Assembly: GCA_041390625.1 (NCBI GenBank)
Contig: JAWKPM010000009.1
Coordinates: 62,001-126,000 of the forward strand
Origin: RBC038 sp041390625
GTDB taxonomy: Bacteria; Chloroflexota; Dehalococcoidia; UBA2979
DNA: 64,000 bases
Reading direction: 5' to 3'
In this document: positions 42,909 to 51,508 of the stretch, one piece after another
Numbering within the stretch: the stretch's first letter is position 1
Layout: each line of letters opens with the position of its first letter
Made by a program: the position numbers and the translations under genes
Notes under the pieces: generated by a model
Database searches by the model: none
Told to the model about the DNA's origin: nothing
Seen by the model: the letters and a program-made list of their open reading frames with translations, nothing else

Positions 42909-45155
42909 TCAGAACAGACGGAGCTGCTCCGGTTGGCGGACCGCCCGATCCGGGTCGGCATCCTCGTCGCCAGGGCCGAACTGAGGAGACGCACCGTTCG
43001 CGCTTCCCGCCGCCGGTGTCGCCCCGGTCCCGCCTGCCAGGCGCGACGGCGTGCCCGCAGCGATCACGAGCGCCTCTCGCGACACTTTAACGAGGGACGG
43101 TGTGGATCCCGCCTCTTCGGGGGCGAACTCGTCCGGCCGCAGCGCCGCCTCGGCATCAGCCGCCGACTGCCGGGCGCCGGCGAACAGCGCCTCGAGCGAC
43201 TCCTCGCTCACCTCGCTGCCCTCGCTGAGGGAGCGGGCGAGGGCGAGCGTGAGGTCGTCGCCCGCGCCCACGTGCGCGGCGAGGCCGTCGGATGCGAGGT
43301 CGCCCTCGACCGCCAGCGACGCCTGGAGCTTCTGCGCCACGAGAGCGAGCGCCTGCGCCTGGAGCGTGGCGCGGTAGGCGAAGTAGACCACGCGCACCGG
43401 GTGCCGCTGGCCGATGCGCCACGAGCGCCGGCTCGCCTGGCGCATCGTGTAGACGCTGTACTCGACCTCCATCCAGCAGATGGTCTCGAACCAGAGATCG
43501 AGCCCCGTCTGGACGAGCTTCGGGTGAACCACCAGCACCTCGATGCCCTCGCTGAGGCGCCGGTTCACCCACTCCTCGCGCCGCTCCGGCGGCACGGTGT
43601 CCGCCTTCAGCGTGGCGACGCGCAACCCCGCGTCGCCCAGCACCCGCTCGAGGCGAGGCGTGATGTCGCGGCTCTGCGTGTGGGTCACGTAGACCAGCAG
43701 GCGACGGCCCTGCCGCCGCTCCTCGATGGCGAGCTCGACGAGCTCCCGTTCTTTCGGGTAGAGCCGGTCGTCAGAGAGCGGGGGCGCCGAAGCGATCACC
43801 TCGCCGCTCTCCGCGTCGACCACCGTCTCGCCCCGCGTGCAGGCGTCCGGGTACGCGAGCAGCGCCTGCAAGTAGGCGGCGAGCAGCCGCCGCGAGCCCG
43901 ACGCGAGCGCCTTCAAGACCGCCGCGCGCAGCGCATCGGCGAGCTGACGGTACGCCGAGGCCTGCGACGGCCCCTCGCCGCCGTCTCCTCGGTCCATCGC
44001 GATCAGGCGGACCTCCTCGCGGTATTCGGGGAGATCTGACGCGACATCGGCGAGCCGCAGGAAGACGGTGTTGTCGATCAGGTGGAAGAGCACCGCCGGC
44101 GACACGCCCGGCTTCTCCACCGTGCGCGTGCGGTAGCCGCGCCGGCGGCTAGTGCGCCCATCCTCGTAGGCGTCGTCGTCGCCGCGACGCGTGATGCGCT
44201 CGACGATCCCATAGCGGGAGACCCAGCGTGCCTCCTCCCCGTGCCCGAACTCCTCGCGCACTGCGGGCGAGAAGCGCCAGAGCAGGTGGAAGAGTGTCGA
44301 GGCGTAGCCGCCCATCAGCGTCCCGGTGAGGGTGAGCGTGCGCCCGCAGGCTTCGGCGAGGCTCCCCGCCGCAATACCCTGGGCGGAGCCGCGCGCCTTG
44401 TATTCGTGCTGCTCATCGATCAGGAGCAGCTCGAAGGCACCGGGCATCCGTTTCGCGATGTAGTCGGCGAGCGGCGACCGCCGCGGGCCAGTGCGGTCGG
44501 CCTGCCAGAGCGGCGAGCCGCACCGGTCACACGCGTGCTTCTTCCGGGCCAGCGCTTCGAGCTCGAGCGGGAGGCCCTCGCGGTCGAACAGCGGCGCGTA
44601 GCAGGCCGGGCAGCAGAGCCGCCGCAGCGGCTCGCCGTCCTCGCCGTGCGCCAGTCGCCCCTCCACCGCGACCGGCCGCGAGACCACCGCCGGTTGCCAG
44701 CGGTAGGAGAGCTTCGCCCGCTCCCGCGACAGGATCGCGAACAGCGGCCGCTGTCCGCCGGCGGGCAGACGCTCGAGGTCCGAGAGCGTCGTCACGATCG
44801 ACGCCGAGGCGAACGGCACCGTCGCCTCGATCTCGCGCTTCCACTTCTGCACAAGGTGGGGCGGCACCAGGACCAGCACCCGGCGGAACCCCGCCAGGTA
44901 CGCCGCAGCGGCCGCGATGGTCGTCTTGCCGGTCCCCATCTCGCCGACGAGGTTGGTGCCGCGGTGGCGCTGCAAGGAGAGCGCCAGCGCGCGAATCGCG
45001 TCGCCCTGGGCGCCGAGCGGACGCCGCCGCAGGCGGGTGAGGTCGAAGCCCCACTCGTCGCGGTTGCGGGCGGTGTACAAGGGCGGGTAGGCCGCGAGGA
45101 CCGCCCGCGTGATCGCCTCGGACTGCTCCGAGACGAACTCGGCGAGGGAGGTCAA
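42909..45155 (-). CDS. SNF2/DEAD-type helicase of the element backbone
   Basis: A 748-residue superfamily 2 helicase: motif I GEMGTGKTT near 66-74, VLVPPHLVQKWKREI, a zinc-ribbon-like insertion with CCPACYAPLF and HACDRCGSPLW, motif II LLIDEQHEY, GTLMGGY (motif III), and the C-terminal motifs VTHTQSRD, HPKLVQTGLDLW and QASRRSWRIGQRHPV. DEQH at motif II and the GQ/RIGQ box suit SNF2-like translocases found in integrative elements. It ends in PEQLRLF, a sliding-clamp-type QLxLF peptide at the extreme C-terminus. The TTG start overlaps the methyltransferase stop (TTGA); GGAGG lies upstream. Confidence 0.88.
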   Translation of the reverse strand: MTSLAEFVSEQSEAITRAVLAAYPPLYTARNRDEWGFDLTRLRRRPLGAQGDAIRALALSLQRHRGTNLVGEMGTGKTTIAAAAAYLAGFRRVLVLVPPHLVQKWKREIEATVPFASASIVTTLSDLERLPAGGQRPLFAILSRERAKLSYRWQPAVVSRPVAVEGRLAHGEDGEPLRRLCCPACYAPLFDREGLPLELEALARKKHACDRCGSPLWQADRTGPRRSPLADYIAKRMPGAFELLLIDEQHEYKARGSAQGIAAGSLAEACGRTLTLTGTLMGGYASTLFHLLWRFSPAVREEFGHGEEARWVSRYGIVERITRRGDDDAYEDGRTSRRRGYRTRTVEKPGVSPAVLFHLIDNTVFLRLADVASDLPEYREEVRLIAMDRGDGGEGPSQASAYRQLADALRAAVLKALASGSRRLLAAYLQALLAYPDACTRGETVVDAESGEVIASAPPLSDDRLYPKERELVELAIEERRQGRRLLVYVTHTQSRDITPRLERVLGDAGLRVATLKADTVPPERREEWVNRRLSEGIEVLVVHPKLVQTGLDLWFETICWMEVEYSVYTMRQASRRSWRIGQRHPVRVVYFAYRATLQAQALALVAQKLQASLAVEGDLASDGLAAHVGAGDDLTLALARSLSEGSEVSEESLEALFAGARQSAADAEAALRPDEFAPEEAGSTPSLVKVSREALVIAAGTPSRLAGGTGATPAAGSANGASPQFGPGDEDADPDRAVRQPEQLRLF

Positions 45156-46204
45156 GCCGCCGCGTCCTCCACGGTGGCGGCACTCCCGCCCTCGATCACC
45201 TCGAAGCTCCCGGTCCTCAGGTCGAGCGTGACGACCGAGGTGCGGAGCACCTCTCGTTCCACCTCGACCTCCGGGTCGGGCGAGTAGACGGGGACGGAGA
45301 CCTTGTAGGTCCGCCCCTTCACTAGCAGCCGTCGGTCGCCCGAACGCAGCTGGATGTTGTCCAGGAAGCCGGCGGCGATCAGCACCGCCAAGTGGCCGCG
45401 CCGCAGCGGCATCAGCGGCCGCACGGGGCGCTCCAGCGGCGGCCATAGCCGCTCGCCCAGTGTGGTGTCGGCCCACAGGCCAGCCCGGCGGGCCTCCTTC
45501 GCCGCCTCGGCGGGGTCGAAGAAGAGCGAGGTGAACAGTACCTCGCCCGCGGGGAGCTCCGGCAGCAGGTAATCGCGTCCCCCGCCCGCCACGGGCAACT
45601 CGGGGAGCGGCTCCACCGCCCAGCGCTCGACGGCGCTCCTCAGGTCGGCGTCGGCGATGGGCTCCGCCCGCTTCACGCCGAGCAGCACGACCTGCTGGAA
45701 GGCCTCGTACTCGCGGTCGGGGAAGCGGTAGCAGGCGAGGTCGCGGTAGTGGCCCGCGAGGTAGCGCGCCGAGACCGCGAGCCGTCGCCGCGGGACGATG
45801 AACACGAGCAGTCCGCCGGAGCAGAGCGCGCGTGTCATCGTCGTGAGGAACGCGTGCTCGAGTCGCTTCGCCTCCTCGTCGTAATCGTACGGCGGGTTCA
45901 ACAGGAGGCAGGAGAACGCGCCGTTGGCCAGGCGCACGCCGAAGGCGCTCGCGTGGAGCGCGTGATCGAGGAGGCCGTGCGCCTCCGCGTAGCGGTCGTC
46001 GGCGATCTCGATGCCGTAGCTCTCGCCGCCGATCGCGTCCGCGAGCTGGCGCAGCGCCGCGCCGGTGCCGCAGCAGGGATCGAGCAGGCGCGTGACCTGA
46101 CGCGAGCTGAGCTGCGCCCTGCGGATGAGCGCCGCGACGCGCGCCACGACTTCGGGCGGCGAGGGAAAGTACCCTGCGGTTCGGACGGATTCGGGTCTCG
46201 ACAA
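45152..46204 (-). CDS. DUF6094-type SAM-dependent DNA methyltransferase-like protein
   Basis: A 350-residue protein with the class I methyltransferase fold: AGYFPSPPEVVARVA, SAM motif I LLDPCCGTGAALRQLA, YGIEIADDR (motif II) and catalytic NPPYDYDEEAKRLE (motif IV), characteristic of amino-methylating (N6A/N4C) DNA methyltransferases and of DUF6094. The C-terminal half is specific to this family. It is coupled to the SNF2-type helicase by TTGA overlap, a pairing common in integrative elements. It may protect element DNA, or may be inactive on DNA; the target is unknown. Confidence 0.85.
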   Translation of the reverse strand: MSRPESVRTAGYFPSPPEVVARVAALIRRAQLSSRQVTRLLDPCCGTGAALRQLADAIGGESYGIEIADDRYAEAHGLLDHALHASAFGVRLANGAFSCLLLNPPYDYDEEAKRLEHAFLTTMTRALCSGGLLVFIVPRRRLAVSARYLAGHYRDLACYRFPDREYEAFQQVVLLGVKRAEPIADADLRSAVERWAVEPLPELPVAGGGRDYLLPELPAGEVLFTSLFFDPAEAAKEARRAGLWADTTLGERLWPPLERPVRPLMPLRRGHLAVLIAAGFLDNIQLRSGDRRLLVKGRTYKVSVPVYSPDPEVEVEREVLRTSVVTLDLRTGSFEVIEGGSAATVEDAAA

Positions 46205-46231
46205 ATCAGACCTCTTTCTAGGGGCAGTCGT

Positions 46232-46804
46232 TTACGCGCCGACCGGATCGTTTGGCAACGGGAGCCGGTGTCCGCGGATGGCGCGGCCGAGCGCTTCTCG
46301 CACTTCGACCGCGTCAGGCATGCAGCGGTAGGCATGCACGCCGAGCGCGTCGAGCGCCCGGGCCTTACCCGACCGCAGGGCGCGTTCCCAGAGCCAGTCG
46401 CTCCATGCGGGGTGCAACGGGAGGTCGAGGCGCCGGTTGAGGAAGCGATAGTGGAGAAGAGGAGCCTCCTCCGCGGTGCGGCAGAGCAACACGAAGTCCT
46501 GCCGCTCCGCCGCGTAGAGCGCCGCGTCCGGGACGAGCAGCGCGTGATGCGCGCCGCTCGCCGAAAGGCGCGTGATGTGGAGTCTGCACTGCTGTCGGGC
46601 TGCGGTAGCCAGCCAGCGTGGCACGCCGCCCGAGAACTGGTCGGCGGCGAGATAGGACGTCTCCCCCTTCACGAGCCGGGCCCACAGCGCCCGGATCGAG
46701 TCGCGGTTCCCGAGCAGCGAGAGGAACCAGAGCTCGCTTTCGTCCGCCGCGTATGCATCGACCGTCGCGCCGAAGCCGCCCGCCCGGATGTGCATGGTCT
46801 TCAA
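46232..46804 (-). CDS. Unrecognised element protein
   Basis: A 190-residue protein beginning MKTMHIRAGGFGATVDAYAADESELWFLSLLG and ending IRGHRLPLPNDPVGA. No motif is recognised. The TTG start at 46804 is preferred because AGAGGA lies 5 nt before it; the ATG three codons later is too far. It lies 27 bp upstream of the methyltransferase gene and downstream of a hairpin, so it probably heads the methyltransferase-helicase transcript. Confidence 0.7.
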   Translation of the reverse strand: MKTMHIRAGGFGATVDAYAADESELWFLSLLGNRDSIRALWARLVKGETSYLAADQFSGGVPRWLATAARQQCRLHITRLSASGAHHALLVPDAALYAAERQDFVLLCRTAEEAPLLHYRFLNRRLDLPLHPAWSDWLWERALRSGKARALDALGVHAYRCMPDAVEVREALGRAIRGHRLPLPNDPVGA

Positions 46805-46827
46805 GTCAGTCCTCTCTCCGAAAGCGA

Positions 46828-46851
46828 AGAGCCGCCTCAGTGGGCGGCTCT
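46828..46851 (-). terminator. Hairpin after the HEPN-like gene
   Basis: A 9-bp perfect stem (AGAGCCGCC / GGCGGCTCT) with a 6-nt loop, 28 bp past the stop of the 424-residue gene, followed on the minus strand by a short pyrimidine run (CTTTC). Confidence 0.65.
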
Positions 46852-46879
46852 CCGTTCGAACTTGTTGAAACAACGGGAC

Positions 46880-48154
46880 TTAGGGTTCTGGCGCCAGCTT
46901 TCCCCTCACCGCGTCACGCCAAACGGAGATCCTGTCGAGGACGGTTGGCTGGGGAGAGGAGCCCTGCGCGAGGGCGTACCAGCGGTGCGCGACCTCCGAC
47001 GCATCGAGCGCGCGGATGGCCTCCTGCGCGTACTCGGCGTCGCGGCCTGGGTCCACGGCGGGGCCAAGCACCGACAAGAACTCCACCCCGGAGTTCAAGG
47101 CGCGGCGGTGCTCCTCATACAACCTCCCGCCGAGCGTGAGCACGGATTCGTCCTCGGGTGATGGGCTCGCGTCGTCGCCGTGGAGCGCTCGGAGGCGTTG
47201 CAGTGCCGCGGCGATGCTTGGGACATCGAGGCCCTGTCGCTCGAACTCGGACGCCCAGTACTCTCGCCAGCAATCCAAGGCCAGCGCCGCGTACTCCAAC
47301 TCGGCTGCCAGGGATTCCTCCCCCGCCGCGATGGCCTGCTGACACAGCGTGACTCGGAACAGCGCGAGCTCAGCGGGTGAGGTGCCGTCTTCTACTCGAC
47401 GAGCGAGCACTGCAGAGTACTCACTCGGGCGAGCGAAGTACTCATGTATGCGCGCTCTAATCCGGGCGCTTACGAATTCAACGTTGAACGCCCACACCCT
47501 GGGTATGTCACTCGGCTTGATGAGCAGCGGCGCATCGTCGCCAGGGATCGGGGGTGGGGTGCTGTCCATGGCCGCAGCCACTCGCTGCGCCAAGTCGGTG
47601 CGCGCAGTGTCGTGGAATCCGACCGTGTACAGGTAATGCCGGAGCTTCCAATACGTGGCGAAGATCGCGCGCCAGTGGCTCTCGCTGAACGCATCAGGTG
47701 TATGCGGATCAGACGGGAAGCCTCGCGCATCGATGTGCTCGGCTTCGCGCCGCGCGCGTTCAGGGTCTGACGCCACCATGTGTACCACGCGGTGACGTAG
47801 GAACTTGAGCGCGAGCAGATCCTCGATGGCGTCGCGCTCTGGCGCGGCTCCAAACTCTTGGAATGCTCGGAATAGTGCCTCCACCCGGGAGGCGTGCGAC
47901 TTTCCGCGGTCGAAGTAGACTTTCAGCAAGTCGCTGACGCGAGGGCTTGATGCCTGCCACGTCTCCATCAGCGCCTCGAGCGCTGAGACCACCGCCAAGG
48001 TCGCGAGCCGGCAGTAGGCGGCCCTGACCTCCGTCGATGACACGGGATCCGCAAGCGGGTGAGATGACAGCGCCCGGCGCCCTTCCCTCAGATAGAAGAG
48101 AATGGTTCGCTCATACGCGTCTTCGGTGCGCTCGACCTCGTCAAGACCAGTCAT
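46880..48154 (-). CDS. HEPN-like protein of unknown function
   Basis: A 424-residue helical protein. The N-terminal 150 residues include AVVSALEALMETW and, about 60 residues later, LLALKFLRHRVVHMV; the RHRVVH segment matches the R-x4-H motif of HEPN ribonucleases, and the surrounding helices fit. The rest is helical with no other motif. It has its own hairpin downstream and about 64 bp upstream, so it looks like an independent cargo gene inserted in the backbone. An RNase or toxin role is a guess from one motif. Confidence 0.55.
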   Translation of the reverse strand: MTGLDEVERTEDAYERTILFYLREGRRALSSHPLADPVSSTEVRAAYCRLATLAVVSALEALMETWQASSPRVSDLLKVYFDRGKSHASRVEALFRAFQEFGAAPERDAIEDLLALKFLRHRVVHMVASDPERARREAEHIDARGFPSDPHTPDAFSESHWRAIFATYWKLRHYLYTVGFHDTARTDLAQRVAAAMDSTPPPIPGDDAPLLIKPSDIPRVWAFNVEFVSARIRARIHEYFARPSEYSAVLARRVEDGTSPAELALFRVTLCQQAIAAGEESLAAELEYAALALDCWREYWASEFERQGLDVPSIAAALQRLRALHGDDASPSPEDESVLTLGGRLYEEHRRALNSGVEFLSVLGPAVDPGRDAEYAQEAIRALDASEVAHRWYALAQGSSPQPTVLDRISVWRDAVRGKLAPEP

Positions 48155-48218
48155 GCTGTCTCCGGTCGTTCAGCCCACATTTGGGCGAAGTCTATCGATG
48201 CTCCGGCAAAGCCGGGCG

Positions 48219-48722
48219 TCAGAAGCAGTGTCGTTCCTTGAGGCTGACGAAGCGCCCGCGCCCGATGACGATGTGATCGAGCAGCTCGATGCCGAGCAGC
48301 CCGCCGGCCTTCGCCGCGTCGGCTGTGAGCCGGATGTCGTCCGGGCTTGGCGACGGGTCGCCAGACGGATGTTGATGAGCGAGGACGATCGCCGGCGCGT
48401 TCGCGCGAACCGCCTCGCGGAAGAGTTCCGCGATCCGCGCGGGCGTCTGGTTCACGGTGCCCTGGTACAGCGTCACCGCGTCGAGCACGCGGTGGCGCGT
48501 GTCGAGCAGCAGCACGCGCAGCTGCTCGTGTTCGAGCTGCTGCATCTCCGGCGCGAGCAGCTCGTAGACGTCGCGCGGCCCGCCGATCACCGGAGCGGGC
48601 TCCGGTTCAGGCGCTTCCCCGTAGGGAGCGCCGAGTTCCTCCAACAGCCGGAGTTGGGCGCGGACGAGGCGGCGCAGCAGCATCGCGTCATCGCCGCTGA
48701 GCGGCGCACGCACCGCGCTCAC
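48219..48722 (-). CDS. radC: RadC-family JAB/MPN protein
   Basis: A 167-residue RadC-type protein. The metalloprotease-like core has EQLRVLLLDTRHRVL, TVNQTPARIAELFREAVRANAPAIVLAHQHPSGDPSPSPDD (metal-binding HxH then Ser and Asp of the JAMM motif) and LLGIELLDHIVIG. The helix-hairpin-helix seen in full-length chromosomal RadC is missing, as usual for mobile-element copies. The GTG start overlaps the upstream stop by GTGA. Despite its name the family is not shown to act in repair; it is a marker of integrative elements. Confidence 0.9.
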   Translation of the reverse strand: MSAVRAPLSGDDAMLLRRLVRAQLRLLEELGAPYGEAPEPEPAPVIGGPRDVYELLAPEMQQLEHEQLRVLLLDTRHRVLDAVTLYQGTVNQTPARIAELFREAVRANAPAIVLAHQHPSGDPSPSPDDIRLTADAAKAGGLLGIELLDHIVIGRGRFVSLKERHCF

Positions 48723-48913
48723 GAGGCGATCCGCCCAGCCGAGCCGCGTGCGTCGAGGTCGTCGAGCTCGCGACAGCGAGGGCAGAAGCGCGCGTCGCCG
48801 CGGGGGACGTTCGGCTGGTGCCCGTAGGCGACGATGCGCCCGCAGAGCGTACGGGCGAGGTGAGCGGGCAAGTCATACCCGCGTGTGGAGATGACGTGCC
48901 GGTAGCGCGGCAT
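48719..48913 (-). CDS. Small Cys-containing protein
   Basis: A 64-residue protein starting MPRYRHVISTRGYDLPAHL with Cys residues in TLCGRIVAYG and ARFCPRCRELDD, a possible zinc ribbon. It overlaps the upstream 475-residue gene (TGATG) and the downstream radC start (GTGA), so translational coupling on both sides supports that it is real. Function unknown; it may bind zinc or nucleic acid. Confidence 0.65.
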   Translation of the reverse strand: MPRYRHVISTRGYDLPAHLARTLCGRIVAYGHQPNVPRGDARFCPRCRELDDLDARGSAGRIAS

Positions 48914-50340
48914 CAGGCGGCCGCCGCGCCATCCGGCCGGTCGTTCGGCACCGGCGTCTCGAGCGCCAGCGCCGCGCCGAGGCGACGCCAGAGGATCGCC
49001 GAGTAGCGACGCGTATCGCCGCGGCTCATCAGCCCCGTGAACATCCACTCGCCGTCGATGCTGTCCAGGGTCGCGCGGCGAGGCCTGGAGTTGTTCGCCG
49101 GGTGCGGGTCCTTGCCGAGCGCCACACCCGCGTACTCGACGTCGAAGCCGTGCCGAGCCTCGTCGGGAGCGCAACGGTAGTGGACGATGCAGCCGTCGGG
49201 GTACTGCCAGACCAACTCGCGACGGTCCTTCGACGGTGCGTGGAGGCCGCTCCAGATCTCACGGCCCGCCCGGCAACTCGTGTTCCTCGCCGCGCAGATG
49301 ACCGGGCCGTCCATCCCCGTGACCAGGCCCCAGCGCCCGCCGGGGTACGGCTCGTCGGCCCACTCGATCGTGAGCCGGTCGCGGTCCTGCTCGGGACATG
49401 GCCCGAAGCAGGAGCAGAGCTCGTCGCCCGCGGCGAGACACCGCGGGCAGCGCGCGCACACCAGGCAGAGCGGCGCGCGCGTGTCGATGCGCTGGACGGC
49501 GGCGGGGATGCGGTTGCCGTAGTGATCAAGCCCGCCCGCGTCCTTGCCGGCGCACCAGAGGCCGGTCGGCGATTCGTCCGGCTCCACATCTGGCGCGGCG
49601 AGCGGGGGAGCGTCGGCCGAGTCATCGTCCCCGTCCCAGTCGTTCGGCTCGATGTCTCCCTCGTCCTCGCGGACGAACCCGAAGAGCCGCCTGCCCTCGA
49701 GCGGGGCGCACCAGTAGTGCCAAGTGCGCCCGTCCGGGCCGCGCAGGCAGCCTTTGTGCGAGGTGGGCGGCTCGCTCGCGTAGTCCTCCGGGTCATGCTC
49801 CTCCCAGTGGTAGACGCGGTCGTGGAGCGTGCCGCCGTGCTCCGGGCAAGCCTCGGCGAAGCCGCCGACGATGCGGTGGTCCTTCGGTGCCAGCCGGTGG
49901 CACTCCGCGCTCGCGCAGTGCATGCGACCGGCGAGCAGCCGCGCCTGCTGCCAGGCGCCGCACTCCTCCTCGACCGCGAACGCCGGCGGCCTCGCGGCGA
50001 GCTGGTGCGAGCGCATGTGCGCCAAAATCCGGTCCGGGCTGGCCGTCCCGTACGAGCGCGGGCTGAACGGCTGCATCCAGCCGCAGGAGCAGCGCGCGAC
50101 GAGCGACCGCCTGGTCTTGCCGCGCATGGTCTCGTCCTCATGCGCCGCCGTGATCGTCCAGCGGCCGTCGGGGTCGGCGAGCTTGAAACGGTAGGGCTCC
50201 ACGTTCGCGGACGGAGCCTGCGCATCGAGCTCCTCGCTCGCGCGCGGTTCGTTCTCGGCCGCGCGGTCGCGCGACGGCTGCGCCATCGGAACCGTCACGA
50301 GGCCCGTCGTGCCGAACAGGTCGAGTTGCTGCGCTGTCAT
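48913..50340 (-). CDS. Cys-rich element protein with an N-terminal clamp-binding-like motif
   Basis: A 475-residue protein not recognised. It opens MTAQQLDLFG, where QLDLF matches the bacterial sliding-clamp-binding pentapeptide. The body is rich in paired Cys and His (ARCSCGW, MHCASAECHRL, EACPEHGG, LCLVCARCPRC, CSCFGPCPEQ), suggesting several zinc-binding knuckles, and an acidic stretch (DWDGDDDSADAPP) lies near the middle. It is followed by the small Cys protein and radC in one transcript. A role in element replication or DNA handling is inference from context and the clamp motif. Confidence 0.7.
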   Translation of the reverse strand: MTAQQLDLFGTTGLVTVPMAQPSRDRAAENEPRASEELDAQAPSANVEPYRFKLADPDGRWTITAAHEDETMRGKTRRSLVARCSCGWMQPFSPRSYGTASPDRILAHMRSHQLAARPPAFAVEEECGAWQQARLLAGRMHCASAECHRLAPKDHRIVGGFAEACPEHGGTLHDRVYHWEEHDPEDYASEPPTSHKGCLRGPDGRTWHYWCAPLEGRRLFGFVREDEGDIEPNDWDGDDDSADAPPLAAPDVEPDESPTGLWCAGKDAGGLDHYGNRIPAAVQRIDTRAPLCLVCARCPRCLAAGDELCSCFGPCPEQDRDRLTIEWADEPYPGGRWGLVTGMDGPVICAARNTSCRAGREIWSGLHAPSKDRRELVWQYPDGCIVHYRCAPDEARHGFDVEYAGVALGKDPHPANNSRPRRATLDSIDGEWMFTGLMSRGDTRRYSAILWRRLGAALALETPVPNDRPDGAAAA

Positions 50341-50376
50341 CGGCGTGCACAGCGCGTCTTCGTGGGCGTGCCGGAC

Positions 50377-51345
50377 TCAAAGCTCATCTCGTGCTCCGTT
50401 CGTTTCGTGTTGTCCGTCGGAATCGGCAGCCGTGACCTCGTGATCGCGGCCGAGGATGCGATCGGTCGCGCGCTGGCCCTGCGCCGCGGCGACCACGGCG
50501 AGCCGGCGGTCGTCGCGCAGCGCCCTCAGCCACGACGCGATGTACGCCGCGGACTGCTCGACCCGCGAGGAGTCGATCCCGGCCTCCTGTCCGAGGAAGG
50601 CCGCTCCGAACTCCGCCACCAGCTCTTCGTGCGAGTAGCTCTCCGACCCAAAGCGGGCGGCTACCTGGTAGCCCTCGCGGTTGAGTCGGCTAGGGTGGCC
50701 GGTCGAGTGCGCCAGCTCGTGGAAGAGCGTCGCGTAGTAGCCATGCGTGTCCCGGAAGGACGCGCGCGGCGGCAGACGCACCTCGTCCCGCGATGGGAGG
50801 TAGTAGGCGCAGTCCGCGTCGAAATGGAGCGCCGGTCCGTTGGCGTAGCCGGCGACGATTGCCTCCGCTCGCTCCAACGGGTCAAAGGCCTCGACGCCGT
50901 CGGCCGGCGGCAGCTCGAGGCCGTCGCACTGCGCGACGTTGAAGACGGTGAAGAGCCGGAGCAACGGGTAGCGCTCCGCTGGCTCTCCGTCGGCCTGGTC
51001 CTCGCGTTCGACCCACTTCCAGAGCACGACCTGCGTGCCGTGCTCGCCGCGGCGGACGTGGCCGCCGCGCGATGCCGCCTGGCGGTAGGTCAGCCAGCGC
51101 GGGTCCTCGAAGCCCCGCTCCAGCGCGGTCAGCGCGAGCACCAGCAGGTTGATCCCGCGGTACGGCCGGCCCGAGAGGGCGTTGCGGTGGCCGCGCGCCC
51201 GCCAGGGCGCTCGCCACGGCACGGTGCCGCGCTCCAGCGCGGCGATGATGCGGTCGGTGATCGCCTGGTAGGCGTCGCGCCGGCCGCGCTGCGATTCACG
51301 CGGCACGCGGACCGTCACCGGCGTGCGGCGGCTCGGTGCGCTCAT
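50377..51345 (-). CDS. ArdC-like antirestriction / zincin-domain protein
   Basis: A 322-residue protein of the ArdC (DUF1738) group: YQAITDRIIAALERGTVPWRAPWRARGHRNALSGRPYRGINLL at the N-terminus (single-strand-DNA-binding ArdC domain), then VLWKWVE, and the zinc-peptidase motif LFHELAHSTGHPSRL with a downstream Glu in EELVAEFGAAFL. ArdC proteins bind single-stranded DNA during transfer and protect it from restriction. The ATG at 51345 is used; upstream codons belong to the overlapping small gene. The C-terminus is polar and unrelated. Confidence 0.9.
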   Translation of the reverse strand: MSAPSRRTPVTVRVPRESQRGRRDAYQAITDRIIAALERGTVPWRAPWRARGHRNALSGRPYRGINLLVLALTALERGFEDPRWLTYRQAASRGGHVRRGEHGTQVVLWKWVEREDQADGEPAERYPLLRLFTVFNVAQCDGLELPPADGVEAFDPLERAEAIVAGYANGPALHFDADCAYYLPSRDEVRLPPRASFRDTHGYYATLFHELAHSTGHPSRLNREGYQVAARFGSESYSHEELVAEFGAAFLGQEAGIDSSRVEQSAAYIASWLRALRDDRRLAVVAAAQGQRATDRILGRDHEVTAADSDGQHETNGARDEL

Positions 51346-51505
51346 AAAGCGTGAGCCGGATCGCTCGTACGGTCGGGCGATCGGCGTCGACCGCCTGCAC
51401 GAGGCAGGCGCTCCAGCCCGGGATCGGGCAGTAGGGCAGCGGGATCCAGGCGACGCGGTAACGCGCCGAGCGCGTCTCGACGACGCGCCCTGACCGGAAG
51501 GACAC
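51296..51505 (-). CDS. Small element protein overlapping ardC
   Basis: A 69-residue protein (MSFRSGRVVETRSARYRVAWIPLPYCPIPGWSACLVQAV...) lying between the Rad52-type and ArdC-like genes. Its ATG is 3 nt from the upstream stop and its end overlaps the ardC start by 50 bp. No motif is seen beyond two Cys. Position in a tightly packed operon is the main support; the composition of the first 50 residues is protein-like. Confidence 0.5.
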   Translation of the reverse strand: MSFRSGRVVETRSARYRVAWIPLPYCPIPGWSACLVQAVDADRPTVRAIRLTLYERTEPPHAGDGPRAA

Positions 51506-51508
51506 GAC

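Noticed and set aside
42624..44039. Long plus-strand open frame of 471 codons
   Set aside because: It is antisense to the SNF2-type helicase, whose motifs are clear; the frame has an Arg/Glu-rich composition typical of shadows in GC-rich DNA.
49102..51354. Plus-strand open frame of 750 codons
   Set aside because: It is antisense to the Cys-rich and ArdC-like genes, with no domain and a repetitive Arg/Val/Ala composition; a codon-bias shadow.
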